The notes: a model not told the origin generated them from the letters alone. Positions 19,987 through 29,738 are shown, counted from the stretch's first letter. The stretch: 64,000 nucleotides of DNA from a bacterium UBP1_UBA4783 (GCA_002403075.1 DHHB01000007.1:12076-76075), one strand, 5' to 3'. Program-made: numbers and translations.

Positions 19987-21510
19987 TTGGCCATCATCCT
20001 CGACGGAAAGAGCCTTACGCTCGAGAAGCTCGTCCAGATCGCCCGGCACGGCGAGAAGGTCGAAATCGCTCCCGAAGCGATCGACCGGATGAAGGCGTGC
20101 CGCGCCATGCTCGAGAAGAAGATCGTCGCCCACGAGATCATGTACGGCGTCAACACGGGGATCGGCGAGTTCTCCGAGGTCGTCCTGAACGACGATCAGA
20201 TCAAGGACTTCCAGCGCTACCTCATCTACAACCACGCCGCCGGCATCGGCGACCCGGCCCCGATCGAGTACGTCCGTGCGGCGATGGCCTCGCGCATCAA
20301 CGTTCTCTCGAAGGGGAACTCCGGAAACCGCCCCGTCATCGCCCTTACCCTCGCCGAGATGCTCAACAAGGGCGTCACGCCGTTCGTGTGCCAGAAGGGC
20401 TCGGTCGGCGCCTCGGGCGATCTCGCCCCGATGTCCCAGATCGCGCTGCTCCTCCTCGGCGAGGGGCAGGCGTACTACGAGGGAAAGCTCCTTCCCGGCG
20501 ACGCCGCGATGAAGCGCGCCGGGATAGCGGTTCCGGGGCTCGAGGCGCGCGACGGACTCGCCGCGATCAACGGATCCAACCTGCTGACGTCGATGAGCGC
20601 GCTCATGCTGTACGACACGAACCGCTGGCTCAAGCAGGCCGAGATCGCGGCCGCGATGACCCTCGAGGCGCTCATCGCGAACATGAAGCCGTACACGCCG
20701 CTCCTCCACGAGGTGCGGGGGTTCGCCGGCGCGGTCCGCTCCGCGAACGCGATCCTCACATGCGTCGCCGAGGGGGACGTCGTCATGGGAAAGGTGAAGA
20801 CGAAGGTACAGGACGCCTACTCGATGCGCTCGACGCCGCAGGTCATCGGCGCGGCGCACGACGCCGTCCGCTGGGCGCGTTCGCAAGTCGAGATCGAGCT
20901 CAACGGCGTCGGCGACAACCCCATATTCTTCGCCGACCGCAACCTCACCATCTCCGGCGCCAACTTCCAGGGCTCGCCAGTGTCGCTCCCGATGGACATG
21001 ATCGGCGCGGCCGTCACGATGGTGAGCGTGCTATCGGAACGGCGCATGAACCGGCTCAACCATCCGGCGCTCAACGTCGGGCTGCCCGCCTTCCTCACCA
21101 AGGGCGCCGGCATGTTCTCCGGCATGATGCTCAGCCAGTACACAGCCGACATGCAGATCGTCGAGCAGCGGATCCTCTCGATGCCGGCGTCGATCCAGTC
21201 GATCCCGGCCGCGGCCGATCAGGAGGACTTCGTTTCGATGGGCATGAACACGGCCATCAAGAACTTCCAGATCCTCGACAACGCCTACGGCGTGCTCGGC
21301 ATCGAGTTCATGGCCGCCGCGCAGGCCCTCGACTTCCGGGAATTCAAGCTCGGACGCGGAACGGCGAAAGCGAAGGAAACGATCCGGCGCCACGTCGAGT
21401 TCCTCGACGTCGACCGGCCCCTCTATCCGGATCACACGCGCATGCAAGAGCTCGTGCGCTCGTGCGAAATCCTCGAAGCGGTGGAGAAGGAGATCGGCGC
21501 CATCGGCTGA
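19987..21510 (+). CDS. hutH: histidine ammonia-lyase-like MIO enzyme
   Basis: A 507-aa aromatic amino acid ammonia-lyase. Ala142-Ser143-Gly144 in VGASGDLAPMS forms the MIO prosthetic group. Tyr53 (MYGVNTGIG) and His83 (IYNHAAG) fall at the positions used by histidase for base catalysis and imidazole binding. QED in AADQEDFVSMG resembles the histidase Glu region (normally QEDHVSM), and NGVGDNPIFF is conserved. This favours histidine to urocanate, but Asn82 and the Phe after QED deviate, and no hutU, hutI or hutG is nearby. The start is TTG at 19987, with GGGAGG 5 nt upstream. Confidence 0.85.
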   Translation: MAIILDGKSLTLEKLVQIARHGEKVEIAPEAIDRMKACRAMLEKKIVAHEIMYGVNTGIGEFSEVVLNDDQIKDFQRYLIYNHAAGIGDPAPIEYVRAAMASRINVLSKGNSGNRPVIALTLAEMLNKGVTPFVCQKGSVGASGDLAPMSQIALLLLGEGQAYYEGKLLPGDAAMKRAGIAVPGLEARDGLAAINGSNLLTSMSALMLYDTNRWLKQAEIAAAMTLEALIANMKPYTPLLHEVRGFAGAVRSANAILTCVAEGDVVMGKVKTKVQDAYSMRSTPQVIGAAHDAVRWARSQVEIELNGVGDNPIFFADRNLTISGANFQGSPVSLPMDMIGAAVTMVSVLSERRMNRLNHPALNVGLPAFLTKGAGMFSGMMLSQYTADMQIVEQRILSMPASIQSIPAAADQEDFVSMGMNTAIKNFQILDNAYGVLGIEFMAAAQALDFREFKLGRGTAKAKETIRRHVEFLDVDRPLYPDHTRMQELVRSCEILEAVEKEIGAIG

Positions 21511-21524
21511 GCCCGGCCCCCGGG

Positions 21525-23666
21525 TCACCGCAGCCGGACGACCTTCATGTTTCCCCGCAGCCCGGGGCCCTCGATCGCGCAGAAATAGACGCCGCTCGCG
21601 ACCGGTTCTCCCGCGGCGCTCGTCCCGTCCCAGAAGAGCTGCTGCGTGCCGGATTCGGCGTCCTCCCGCGAAATCTCCCTGACGAGCCGCCCGGCGGCGT
21701 CGAAGATCGCGAGCCGCACGCGCCCCCTCGCGACGGCGTTGTATTCGAAGCACGTGCGCTCGAGGAACGGGTTCGGGAAGCACCGCAGGGACACGGGCGG
21801 CAGAGGCGCCTCGACGGCGTACGCGCACGCGAGATTGTCGACGTATATGTTCCTCGCGGAGATCGGCCCCGGGTTGTACTGCAGGACCCCGAAGTAACAC
21901 CTGGACAACGGCTTGAGATCCGCGACGGCGACGTCGACGAGAGTCGTCCCGTCCTTATCGAGCCTCACGGCCGCGGCGGTCTTTCCCTCCTTGGCGACGG
22001 TGACGGTATAGACGGCGTTCGATTCGAGCATGCTCCGGTCGAACAGCGTCCTGATGGAATCGCCGGTGTCGCGATAGCAAAGACCCGTCGTCGTATCGAG
22101 CAGGATCCGCCAGTCCGCGCCCTGATCGTTGAAAAGCCCCGTGTACGCGCCGGCGAAGCGCGCGTCCGCGAATTTCGCGTCCCATCGGAAGATCCACGCG
22201 CCGCCGCCGAAATCCCTCGTGGTATAGATCGCCTTGTCCCAGCCGGTGGAGGCCCTCTCGGGCGCCTGCGTGGCGAGCCACGAGTGGCCGTCCGTGCGCG
22301 CGTCGTAGTTGAGCGCGAGCGCCCAGAGCGACGCGCCGATCTCGTACGCCCCTTTCCACTGGTGAAAGGCGTTTTTCTGAATGTCGCCGTCCCGCGAAAT
22401 CGCGCGGTACGCGAAGAACGCGCCGTAGCGCTCCGCGTTATGAACGAACATGTCCACGCCGGCGAAATTGTCGTCGGTGAGAAACGCGAACGCGTCCTCC
22501 TTGTACGCCCTGAACCCGTACTCTCCGCAGCGCTCGAGATACGCGGCTACGATCAGGAACCACATCTGATGGCATTCGAAGTACGATTCGAGATCGTCCG
22601 CCGACCACATGATGCCGCCGAGCCGTTTCGGCGAGGCGTCCCAGCGGTTCGCGACGACCCAGCCGAGGTTCTCTTTGACGCTCTCGACCGTTTCCGCGTC
22701 GTCGAGAACGCCGTTCGCCAGCATGAGCGCGATATCGATCTTGAGCTGCTTCTGCACGTGAAAGTATTTATCGCCGATGACGAAGCTCCCCGAGCGTCCC
22801 TGAGTCGCGATCAGCCGCGAAGAGAGCTCCGCGACGAGAACCCGGCACCTTTGCCGGTCGAAGTAATCCCCGATAACGGTTTGAGCGTGATACGCGTTCG
22901 CGAATCCGCGCAGCACGATCGCCATCGATTCTCCCGGGGCGGACGCGGAGGGATAATTGTCGACGATATAGTGAAACACGCGATCCATGTCCGCGATCAC
23001 GGCCGTAAGAGCCTCGATGTCGCCTCGTCCGGCCAGATAGCGCACGCCGAGCGAGAGCGCCGACAGGACCAATCCGTACTCGTGCGCATAATCGGCGATC
23101 GAGAGGCCGTCGATCGCGCCGTCGCTCGAGATGAACCGGCGCATGTACTCGAACTCCGCCTTCAGCGGGCCGTCCATCGCCGCGGTCTCCATGATGAGCG
23201 ACGCCATGAGCGCGCCTTCCTGCAGCTCGACGGAGAAGCGCCAATCGTGCCCCCCGAGCCCGTCCCACCCCTCGACTCGGGACCACAGCAGCGTTCCCGC
23301 CCAGCATCCGAGGCGGTCGTCCCAGAAACCCAGAGCCCAGCACGGCTTCACGATCTGATTCACCTGTTCGTAGAAGTAGTCGTGGGGCGCGGAGGCGCAG
23401 TATGACGTCCGGCCGTGAACGAGAAAGCCGGGGCTCAGCCTGTCGACGCGGTAGAAGGCGGCGTAGCGGTCCGCGGCGCCGGCGTCCCAGTCGTTGCGGA
23501 AGTCCAGAAATCCGGATTCGAACCCTTCGCTATAATCCGCGCGCGGTTCGGCGGCGCTCGCGCCGAGAGAAACGGCGCAGAGAAGCGTCGCCGCGAGAAG
23601 GCATGAGACGGCGGCTGCGGCGCCCGGCCGCGCGGCATGCGACATACCCTCGTTCATTCCCCTCAT
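21525..23666 (-). CDS. large secreted protein of unknown function with PNPF/FlgD-like C-terminal tail
   Basis: A 713-aa protein with a signal peptide (AAAVSCLLAATLLCAVSLGASA). The middle (about 60-480) is helix-rich with Trp/Tyr/Asp-rich loops and may form an alpha/alpha-toroid like some polysaccharide-active enzymes, but no catalytic motif is certain. Residues about 480-620 look like a laminin-G/concanavalin-type beta domain (FGGGAWIFRWDAKFADARF). The last 85 residues are the FlgD-like Ig tail: CFPNPFLERTCF ... SGVYFCAIEG ... VVRLR. Three closely spaced ATGs are possible; the first is shown. It is monocistronic with its own promoter. Confidence 0.78.
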   Translation of the reverse strand: MRGMNEGMSHAARPGAAAAVSCLLAATLLCAVSLGASAAEPRADYSEGFESGFLDFRNDWDAGAADRYAAFYRVDRLSPGFLVHGRTSYCASAPHDYFYEQVNQIVKPCWALGFWDDRLGCWAGTLLWSRVEGWDGLGGHDWRFSVELQEGALMASLIMETAAMDGPLKAEFEYMRRFISSDGAIDGLSIADYAHEYGLVLSALSLGVRYLAGRGDIEALTAVIADMDRVFHYIVDNYPSASAPGESMAIVLRGFANAYHAQTVIGDYFDRQRCRVLVAELSSRLIATQGRSGSFVIGDKYFHVQKQLKIDIALMLANGVLDDAETVESVKENLGWVVANRWDASPKRLGGIMWSADDLESYFECHQMWFLIVAAYLERCGEYGFRAYKEDAFAFLTDDNFAGVDMFVHNAERYGAFFAYRAISRDGDIQKNAFHQWKGAYEIGASLWALALNYDARTDGHSWLATQAPERASTGWDKAIYTTRDFGGGAWIFRWDAKFADARFAGAYTGLFNDQGADWRILLDTTTGLCYRDTGDSIRTLFDRSMLESNAVYTVTVAKEGKTAAAVRLDKDGTTLVDVAVADLKPLSRCYFGVLQYNPGPISARNIYVDNLACAYAVEAPLPPVSLRCFPNPFLERTCFEYNAVARGRVRLAIFDAAGRLVREISREDAESGTQQLFWDGTSAAGEPVASGVYFCAIEGPGLRGNMKVVRLR

Positions 23667-23750
23667 GTGCCCCCCCGCATGAAGGCGGATGCGATTCCAA
23701 AACCCGGTATTGAAGCGGAACGCGATCGCGGCGAACGAGCCGTCACATAC

Positions 23751-23779
23751 AGCGTATCAGAAATGAGACGGGGATTCAA
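23751..23779 (-). promoter_or_regulatory. candidate sigma-70 promoter of the PNPF-tail secreted protein
   Basis: Minus strand TTGAAT (23774-23779), 17-bp spacer, TACGCT (23751-23756), about 85 bp upstream of the first ATG. Confidence 0.5.
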
Positions 23780-23866
23780 GCGGCGCGCATTCAGCGCGCA
23801 TCCCGCGCGTTCCGGGCTCGCCCGCCGCGGGCGAGCCCGCGGGTGGGAGAGCCGAGAAAGCCTCTC

Positions 23867-23895
23867 TTACAACGGAGACGAAAATTCATTATATT
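23867..23895 (+). promoter_or_regulatory. sigma-70 promoter of the subtilisin-like protease at 23996
   Basis: TTACAA (23867-23872), 17-bp spacer, TATATT (23890-23895). The predicted start near 23902 rules out the upstream in-frame start and fits the GTG at 23996. Confidence 0.6.
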
Positions 23896-23995
23896 TAGAT
23901 GGAAAATGAACGTGCCGGTTCATCAGCGTGTCGCGCCGCCGCGCCGCCGGTCGGCGACGCAAAGGGGCGGCACGGAGCAGCCGGAGGAGGTCGTC

Positions 23996-26446
23996 GTGAA
24001 ACCAATTCGCCCGATCGCTGCCGCGTGCGTGTTTCTCGCGGTGTGCGCCGGCGCCGTCTCGGCCGGCGAATCGAAGCTCAACCCCGCGCTCCGCTTCCTC
24101 AGACACGAGCGCGAGTCCGGCCGCGCGGCGAAGGGATCGCGCCCCGAGCTCGCCGCGGCGCGCTCGGAGCGCGTCGAGGTGACGGTGAAGTTCGATCGCG
24201 TCCTCACGGAGGCCGAGTTGGCGGCGCTCGAGGCGCGGGGCGTTTCCTTCCGCCGCGTCGGCGGAGAGGTTTCGCGCACCGGCGTTGTCTATCCGGCGAG
24301 CGTTCGCTGGGACGCCCTCGAAGGGATATCGGCGGAGAACGCCGTGATCCGGATGGAGGCCGCGTGGCGTCCCTGCGTCTTTCCCCTCCTCGACGTGAGC
24401 GCGCACGAAACCGAGGCCGATTCGGTGTGGAGCTACGCGGATCCGCTCGGCGCTCCCCTCACGGGCACCGGGCTCCGCATCGCCGACTTCGACACCGGCA
24501 TCGACGTCTTCCATCCCTCCTTCTTCTTCGCCGACGGCGACACGCTCGACTGGATCGACGTCGACGGCTACGGCACGTTCAACCCCGGCTACGACAGAGT
24601 CGACCTCAACGGCAACGGCCTCGCCGATCCGAACGAGCTCCTCTCCTACTGGGACGGCTGGATCTACGACCCCGCGCACGTATGGGGAGGCGGAACGAAC
24701 AACAACGTCGGAAACGGCTTCCAAACCTATTGGGACTGGCTCTACAACGACGCGAACGGCAACTCGCAGCGCGACTACGGCGCGGCCGCCGGCTTCACCG
24801 AGAGCTCGCCGACGTATGGAGAGCGTCTCTTCGTCGCTCTCGACGACAACGGGAACGGGACGCTCGACGCGGGCGAGAAGCTCGTCGCGCTCGGCACGTC
24901 CAAGATATACGCCACGCTCAACGCGGGCGCGACGGAGCGCGTGCGCGGCGTGGATCTCATCTCGTCGAATCCGGACGACTACGGGCACGGCACGCCCGTT
25001 TCGGGCATCCTCGCCGGCGGCACCGCGGGGCTGCATCGATTCGCGGGCCTCGCGCCGGATGCGGAGATACTCATGGGATACTATTTCGCCGGCAACTCGA
25101 TCGCCGCGTGCATCCCGTGGGCGCGCTCGCGCGGAGCGGACGTCATGCTGTACGAGTTCGGCGGCTTCGTGTGGGACTACCTCGACGGCTCGACGCTCGA
25201 GGAGGAGCTCATCACGATCGAAAACGAGACGATCATCCAGATCACGCCGTCCGGCAACCTGGCCCGGGGCCGCAAGCACGCGATCGCGACGGTGGCGGGC
25301 GCCGATTCGCTCGCGCTCGGCGTCACCGTGCCGATACCGGGCAGCGCCATCCTCACGATGTGGCCGACGGTCCTCTGGCGGACGAGCACGGCCGACCTCG
25401 CCTTCCGCATCAAGACGCCGAAGGGTGGCACCGTGACGCTGAACGACGGCGCCTCGCTGATCGACGGATACTACGTCTACTCCGAGAAATCGACGAGCCC
25501 GCGCGGCACGTGCGCTCTCTTCGTCTACGTGGACCGCAACTCCAACCCCGCGCTCACCGGAACGTGGGAGCTCAAGGCCGTGAACAAAACGGGCGGCCCG
25601 ATCGAGATCGTCGCCAACGTGGCGGACGACGTGACGTCATGGGCGGGCGGAGCGGAGTTTCTTAATCACTACACGAACGACCGCAACGTCACGTGGCCCG
25701 CGACGGCGGACGGAGCGTTCGTGAACGGCTCTTACTCGACCCGGGGGTTCGAGGGGTACGGCGGCGCCGGCGGCGGATCGATCCCCGTTGGAGAGATCAG
25801 CGCGTTCAGCGGCCGCGGGGCGCGCATCGACGGGCGCCACCTTCTCGACATCGCCTCGCCGGGAAACTACGACGTCTATTCGACGCGCACCTCTCAGGAC
25901 GGAGCGGGTTATCCGCTCGGGAGCTACCGGCAGTTCAGCGGCACGAGCGCCGCGGGCCCGCACGTCGCGGCGGCGGCCGCGCTCGTCCAACAGGCGTTTC
26001 CGCAGGCGACGATGGAGGACGTGGCGTTCCTGCTGTCGTCCCACGCCGCGACGGACGCCTTCACCGGAGCGGTCTACAACGACACGTGGGGCTGGGGGAA
26101 GCTCCGCATCCTCGGAGCGATCGGCGTCGCGACGGACGTCGAGGATATGGCCGCCGGAGCGACTCCGCCGCGGCTGCTGCTCGGCCAGAACTACCCGAAT
26201 CCGTTCAACCCGTCGACGTGGATCCCGTTCCATCTCCCCGCCGACGGGCTCGTGAGCGTCAGAATCTACAACGTCCGCGGAGAGCTCGTGAAGACGGTCG
26301 CCGAGAGGCGTATGGCGAGGGGCGCCCACAGCGTTCGATGGAACGGGGAGGACGCGAAGGGGAGGGCCGTCGCCTCCGGGGTCTATTTCTGCGCGCTCGC
26401 GTTCGGCGGCAGGACGGAAACGCGCACGCTCGTGCTTGTGCGATAG
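23996..26446 (+). CDS. secreted subtilisin-like (S8) serine protease with PNPF tail
   Basis: An 816-aa exported protease: signal peptide 1-23, propeptide-like region about 55-125 (VTVKFDRVLTEAELAALEARGV, an inhibitor_I9-like fold), S8 domain. Catalytic residues: Asp166 (IADFDTGID), His331 (YGHGTPVSGI), Ser651 (FSGTSAAGPH). Asp and His are 165 residues apart because of an insert rich in DLNGNGLADPNE-type calcium loops; His and Ser are separated by 320 residues containing a beta-rich insert. The last 85 residues are the FlgD-like tail (YPNPFNPSTWIPF ... ASGVYFCAL). GTG at 23996 has GGAGGAGG upstream. The stop lies 4 bp from the stop of the convergent gene, with no terminator between. Confidence 0.92.
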   Translation: MKPIRPIAAACVFLAVCAGAVSAGESKLNPALRFLRHERESGRAAKGSRPELAAARSERVEVTVKFDRVLTEAELAALEARGVSFRRVGGEVSRTGVVYPASVRWDALEGISAENAVIRMEAAWRPCVFPLLDVSAHETEADSVWSYADPLGAPLTGTGLRIADFDTGIDVFHPSFFFADGDTLDWIDVDGYGTFNPGYDRVDLNGNGLADPNELLSYWDGWIYDPAHVWGGGTNNNVGNGFQTYWDWLYNDANGNSQRDYGAAAGFTESSPTYGERLFVALDDNGNGTLDAGEKLVALGTSKIYATLNAGATERVRGVDLISSNPDDYGHGTPVSGILAGGTAGLHRFAGLAPDAEILMGYYFAGNSIAACIPWARSRGADVMLYEFGGFVWDYLDGSTLEEELITIENETIIQITPSGNLARGRKHAIATVAGADSLALGVTVPIPGSAILTMWPTVLWRTSTADLAFRIKTPKGGTVTLNDGASLIDGYYVYSEKSTSPRGTCALFVYVDRNSNPALTGTWELKAVNKTGGPIEIVANVADDVTSWAGGAEFLNHYTNDRNVTWPATADGAFVNGSYSTRGFEGYGGAGGGSIPVGEISAFSGRGARIDGRHLLDIASPGNYDVYSTRTSQDGAGYPLGSYRQFSGTSAAGPHVAAAAALVQQAFPQATMEDVAFLLSSHAATDAFTGAVYNDTWGWGKLRILGAIGVATDVEDMAAGATPPRLLLGQNYPNPFNPSTWIPFHLPADGLVSVRIYNVRGELVKTVAERRMARGAHSVRWNGEDAKGRAVASGVYFCALAFGGRTETRTLVLVR

Positions 26447-26450
26447 GCGC

Positions 26451-28346
26451 TCATCGGAAGAGCCCGATACGCTTGATTTCGTCGATAGCCGCGCAGGCAC
26501 GCTCCGTATCTCCACAACCGTACGCCGAATCGAGCTCGGCGAGCGCCCGGAGAAGCTTCCATGCCGTATGGCTGTTCTTGGTCCTTGCAGTATCCCTGAC
26601 CGCCGACTTCTTGATCCTCAAGAGATCTCCCATATAACGAGTGTACTTCGCTTCGCGGCTCTCCCGCAGAACCTCCTCCGCTTGGCGCATGAGCGAGCTT
26701 CGAAAATCCTGATACTGCAATTCGCACACGACATCCATCGCATAGCGGCGATAGCTTTCCGATCCGGTTTCCATCGCCCGTTTCAATCCCGCCGGAACCG
26801 CGAAGGGCCGCCAGGCACCCATCGCCGCCATGAGCCTGCGGCGCTCCGCGATCGCACGCGGCACGACCTCGTCCGTATAGTACGCCGTAAGTTTTTCGAG
26901 ATTGGAATCGATCAGGACGGCCCGCTCGTCATGGACAGCCGTGACGCGCACCGGTTGCGCGTTTCCCGCGAGGTACATCTCCCAACGGTCGAAGAAACCG
27001 TTACCATTCGTGTCGAAGATCCTCACCTCGCCGATGTGATCCATGCCTGAGAAATGACCGATTTCAATCCAGCCTTCTTCGGCCCCGAAAAGGTGAATCC
27101 GCCGATCGACGCCGCTGTAGTAGAGCTCACGCTTGTCGGATGGTTTGCTTCGCCACTCGCGCCGCATGTTCCATTTCTGGCAAGGTCCGCCCGTGTTGGC
27201 CATGAATCGGCGCTCCCACATCCAGAAAACACCCTCCCATCGATAATCGTATGGATCGGTCGGATCGGCGCCGTTCGCAACGGTATCGTCCGCGTTCTCG
27301 TTCCAGGAGAAGCCTGTTTCGGCTGCCTTGTACGAGTCGGCTGTCGCGCGAACATTCTTCCATGGGATGACGGTGGTTTCCTGAGGCGGGCGTCTCTTCG
27401 GATTGATCCGAGCCGCGCCGAACAACCGGTAGGGCATCGATCCGACGAGATTGAGCGCGAAATCGTAGTGGAGCGGCGTTTCCCGGGAGCTCCCCCGGTC
27501 GATGTCGAAGCTGTACCTGATGTTGACGACGGCCGAGTTCTCCATAGAGGGTTCCCACGGGCGCCCGTACGAACTGTTCGCATAATCCGGATCGCTGTCC
27601 GCGCTGAATCCCTCCGGCGCGGCGCTCACGCGCACCGCAACCTCGCTGAAATCATCCCCGTCCGTGTCGTAAAAGGCGAAGGGACACTCCGAGATAGGCG
27701 ACCACACACCCTTCACGGGGTTGAATTTATTCATGTAAAAGATGTTGTCACCGTATGGGTCCGCGCGGAATTCGTCGCCGCGCTCGTAATTGAAGACGTT
27801 CCGCGTAATGTTGTCGTCGTCGATGTCTTCGCCGAACCACGCCCAGTTGAGGCGGCCGTCCGTGAAATAGCGGATATCCAGCTCGTCCATGTCCCCGTCG
27901 CCGTCGTTGTCGATGTAATCCACCATTCGATCGACCGTACCATCGCATCCGTAATCCACGACGTAGCAGTCCGAGTGCCGATCGCCGCCCGTACGAGCGC
28001 TCCCGTCCCCATCGTCGTCGATGATCCAGACAAACGCTTCGGCCGGGAGAGCGCTCGTCCCCCGAAGCGTCTCGCGTCGAACGAGCATGCGATCCCGCGC
28101 ATCGCCCGACGCAGGCACGATGAATCCCTCGCCGGCGCGGAGCGTGCGGGCTTGCTCCCACCACGGCTGCGAGGAGAGCGGGCGGATCGAGCCGTCGCGT
28201 CGAAGCTCCGTTTGAAGCATCCACCACGGGAGACCCGGCGCGGCGCGGCCGATTTTCTCCGGGACCGCTTGCGACACCGCGGCGACAGCAACCGCGAACA
28301 TCGAGACCGCGGTGAGACCGCATGCCGCTGAAAGCGCCGTACGCAT
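26451..28346 (-). CDS. exported protein with Asp-rich calcium-loop repeats, unknown function
   Basis: A 631-aa protein with a signal peptide (about 1-27). At least four DxDxDG-type loops are spread through it: IDDDGDGSARTG, YIDNDGDGDMDE, YDTDGDDFSE and FDTNGNGFFD. This suggests calcium-dependent folding, as in dockerin, thrombospondin-3 or FG-GAP proteins. The C-terminal 150 residues are helical and charged (AIAERRRLMAAMG ... REAKYTRYMGDLL). No enzymatic motif was recognised. It is downstream of a beta-helix lipoprotein on the same strand (48-bp gap), so probably one operon. AAGGGGGC precedes the ATG. Codon usage looks slightly less GC-biased than its neighbours. Confidence 0.75.
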   Translation of the reverse strand: MRTALSAACGLTAVSMFAVAVAAVSQAVPEKIGRAAPGLPWWMLQTELRRDGSIRPLSSQPWWEQARTLRAGEGFIVPASGDARDRMLVRRETLRGTSALPAEAFVWIIDDDGDGSARTGGDRHSDCYVVDYGCDGTVDRMVDYIDNDGDGDMDELDIRYFTDGRLNWAWFGEDIDDDNITRNVFNYERGDEFRADPYGDNIFYMNKFNPVKGVWSPISECPFAFYDTDGDDFSEVAVRVSAAPEGFSADSDPDYANSSYGRPWEPSMENSAVVNIRYSFDIDRGSSRETPLHYDFALNLVGSMPYRLFGAARINPKRRPPQETTVIPWKNVRATADSYKAAETGFSWNENADDTVANGADPTDPYDYRWEGVFWMWERRFMANTGGPCQKWNMRREWRSKPSDKRELYYSGVDRRIHLFGAEEGWIEIGHFSGMDHIGEVRIFDTNGNGFFDRWEMYLAGNAQPVRVTAVHDERAVLIDSNLEKLTAYYTDEVVPRAIAERRRLMAAMGAWRPFAVPAGLKRAMETGSESYRRYAMDVVCELQYQDFRSSLMRQAEEVLRESREAKYTRYMGDLLRIKKSAVRDTARTKNSHTAWKLLRALAELDSAYGCGDTERACAAIDEIKRIGLFR

Positions 28347-28394
28347 ATGATAGATGCCCCCTTCCGGATCGAGCGACAGCGCCGCTCCGACCGC

Positions 28395-29702
28395 TCACCG
28401 ATACACATCCAGATCGTTGCCTTCGATCCTCATGATCCCGAGCATCGGCGTCTTGCTTGCGCCGGAGGGGCTCTCCGCGGCGCGCATATCGACGAAAAGC
28501 ACCGGCATCCCGCCTCTCCAGTTTCCTCTCGCCGTATTTCGCAAGATCGCGTTCCCCGTCGATACCTTCTCGGGAACGAGCTCCTTCATGCAATTCAGCC
28601 GAGGTGAATCGCATTGCCACATGGAAACGATGGCGTTCCAGCCCACGAGCTCAAAGCGGTTGCCGGCGATAACATTGCCGTTCGAATCGTCTCTGATCCG
28701 TATCGCATCGCCTTTTACCCGCTCGAACGAACAGGCCTCTATGGCGTTGGAATCGCTGTAATGAGCCAGATAGATGCAAACGATAGGAATGTTCGGATTG
28801 CTCCCGGAGCCGATGGCGCTCAGTTTCCTCTCCTCCTTCTCGATGCGCGGCACAGGATGATGCGCGGCACCGCGCGGAGCTTGGGGAAAATTCGCCAGCG
28901 TATGGTTCCTTATATCGAGAAAGGAGCAATTGACGATGCGGTTATTCCTCGAATTTACCAGTCCGACCGCGGAATATACTATGGGCTGCATCGGCAACCG
29001 CGCGTTTCCGATGCCCTCGAACACGCAGTCCTCAATCGCGTTCCCGCCGTTCCAATTATCGCGGATTTCCCGATCCCCCAAAAAAAGCACGGCCCTGCTG
29101 ACGTAATTTCTCACCGTGAGGCGCCGCAAAACGATGTTCGTGGGCTCCCCCCGCATGGCGCTGAGAGCGAAAAACGGACCGACCGGGGGATCGTTTCCGG
29201 CGACGAAACACGCATTGACCCGGGGAGGATCGGATTCGATCGTTATCGAGCGCCCGGGACGATAATACGTCCAGAGCACACTCTGGTTCAGATAGACGCC
29301 GGCATCGCTTCTCACCTTGACGATGATATCAGCATCCAGCGCCCGCTGTTTGAGCAGTTGCTGAATGCGGACAAGGGTCGCCGCCGGCCTATCCCGCGAT
29401 CCCGGATTATTGTCGTCGCCCAGCGGCGAGAGATATATATAGACGGTATCCGCATCGCCGAAGGCCGCCGCTCGGCGGCCCCGGAAAGCGCCGGTTTGCG
29501 GCGCCTTTCCCCGGCCGAGAATCGAATCGCCCGTCGCGATGTGCGATGACTGGAACTCCGTCCGCTCATCCCGATCGAGACAGCCGACGAGCGAAATCCC
29601 CGCGACGAGACCCAGCAACAACGTCCATGCGCCCGCGCCGCGGCGCATGCCGCGCATCGCGCGGAGCGATGCAGGCGATTCAAGGATGACCGGTCGCTTC
29701 AT
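28395..29702 (-). CDS. beta-helix lipoprotein (paralogue 1)
   Basis: A 435-aa exported lipoprotein, lipobox LVGC near residue 40, followed by a right-handed parallel beta-helix of the pectate-lyase/NosD kind. Evidence is the ladder of N-rich turns: NSRNNRIVNCSF, HYSDSNAIEACSF, RIRDDSNGNVIAGNRF. The opening DTVYIYLSPLGDDNNPG is the 'periplasmic copper/glycan beta-helix' type start. It is clearly related to the lipoprotein at 35038-36174 (same order of motifs). No catalytic carboxylates can be assigned. A strong promoter places the transcript start at or within a nucleotide of this ATG, and there is no ribosome-binding site, so the mRNA may be leaderless. Confidence 0.8.
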   Translation of the reverse strand: MKRPVILESPASLRAMRGMRRGAGAWTLLLGLVAGISLVGCLDRDERTEFQSSHIATGDSILGRGKAPQTGAFRGRRAAAFGDADTVYIYLSPLGDDNNPGSRDRPAATLVRIQQLLKQRALDADIIVKVRSDAGVYLNQSVLWTYYRPGRSITIESDPPRVNACFVAGNDPPVGPFFALSAMRGEPTNIVLRRLTVRNYVSRAVLFLGDREIRDNWNGGNAIEDCVFEGIGNARLPMQPIVYSAVGLVNSRNNRIVNCSFLDIRNHTLANFPQAPRGAAHHPVPRIEKEERKLSAIGSGSNPNIPIVCIYLAHYSDSNAIEACSFERVKGDAIRIRDDSNGNVIAGNRFELVGWNAIVSMWQCDSPRLNCMKELVPEKVSTGNAILRNTARGNWRGGMPVLFVDMRAAESPSGASKTPMLGIMRIEGNDLDVYR

Positions 29703-29709
29703 GACGCAT

Positions 29710-29738
29710 AGTATAGGCGAGAATAGCGCAACGTGCAA
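29710..29738 (-). promoter_or_regulatory. sigma-70 promoter, probably giving a leaderless mRNA
   Basis: Minus strand TTGCAC (29733-29738), 17-bp spacer, TATACT (29710-29715). The expected +1, about 7 nt past the -10 element, falls at 29702-29703, the A of the ATG of the beta-helix lipoprotein. Confidence 0.68.

Noticed and set aside
19956..23405. 1149-codon plus-strand frame
   Set aside because: It shadows the histidase-like gene in another frame and runs antisense to the PNPF-tail protein; no ribosome-binding site or domain.
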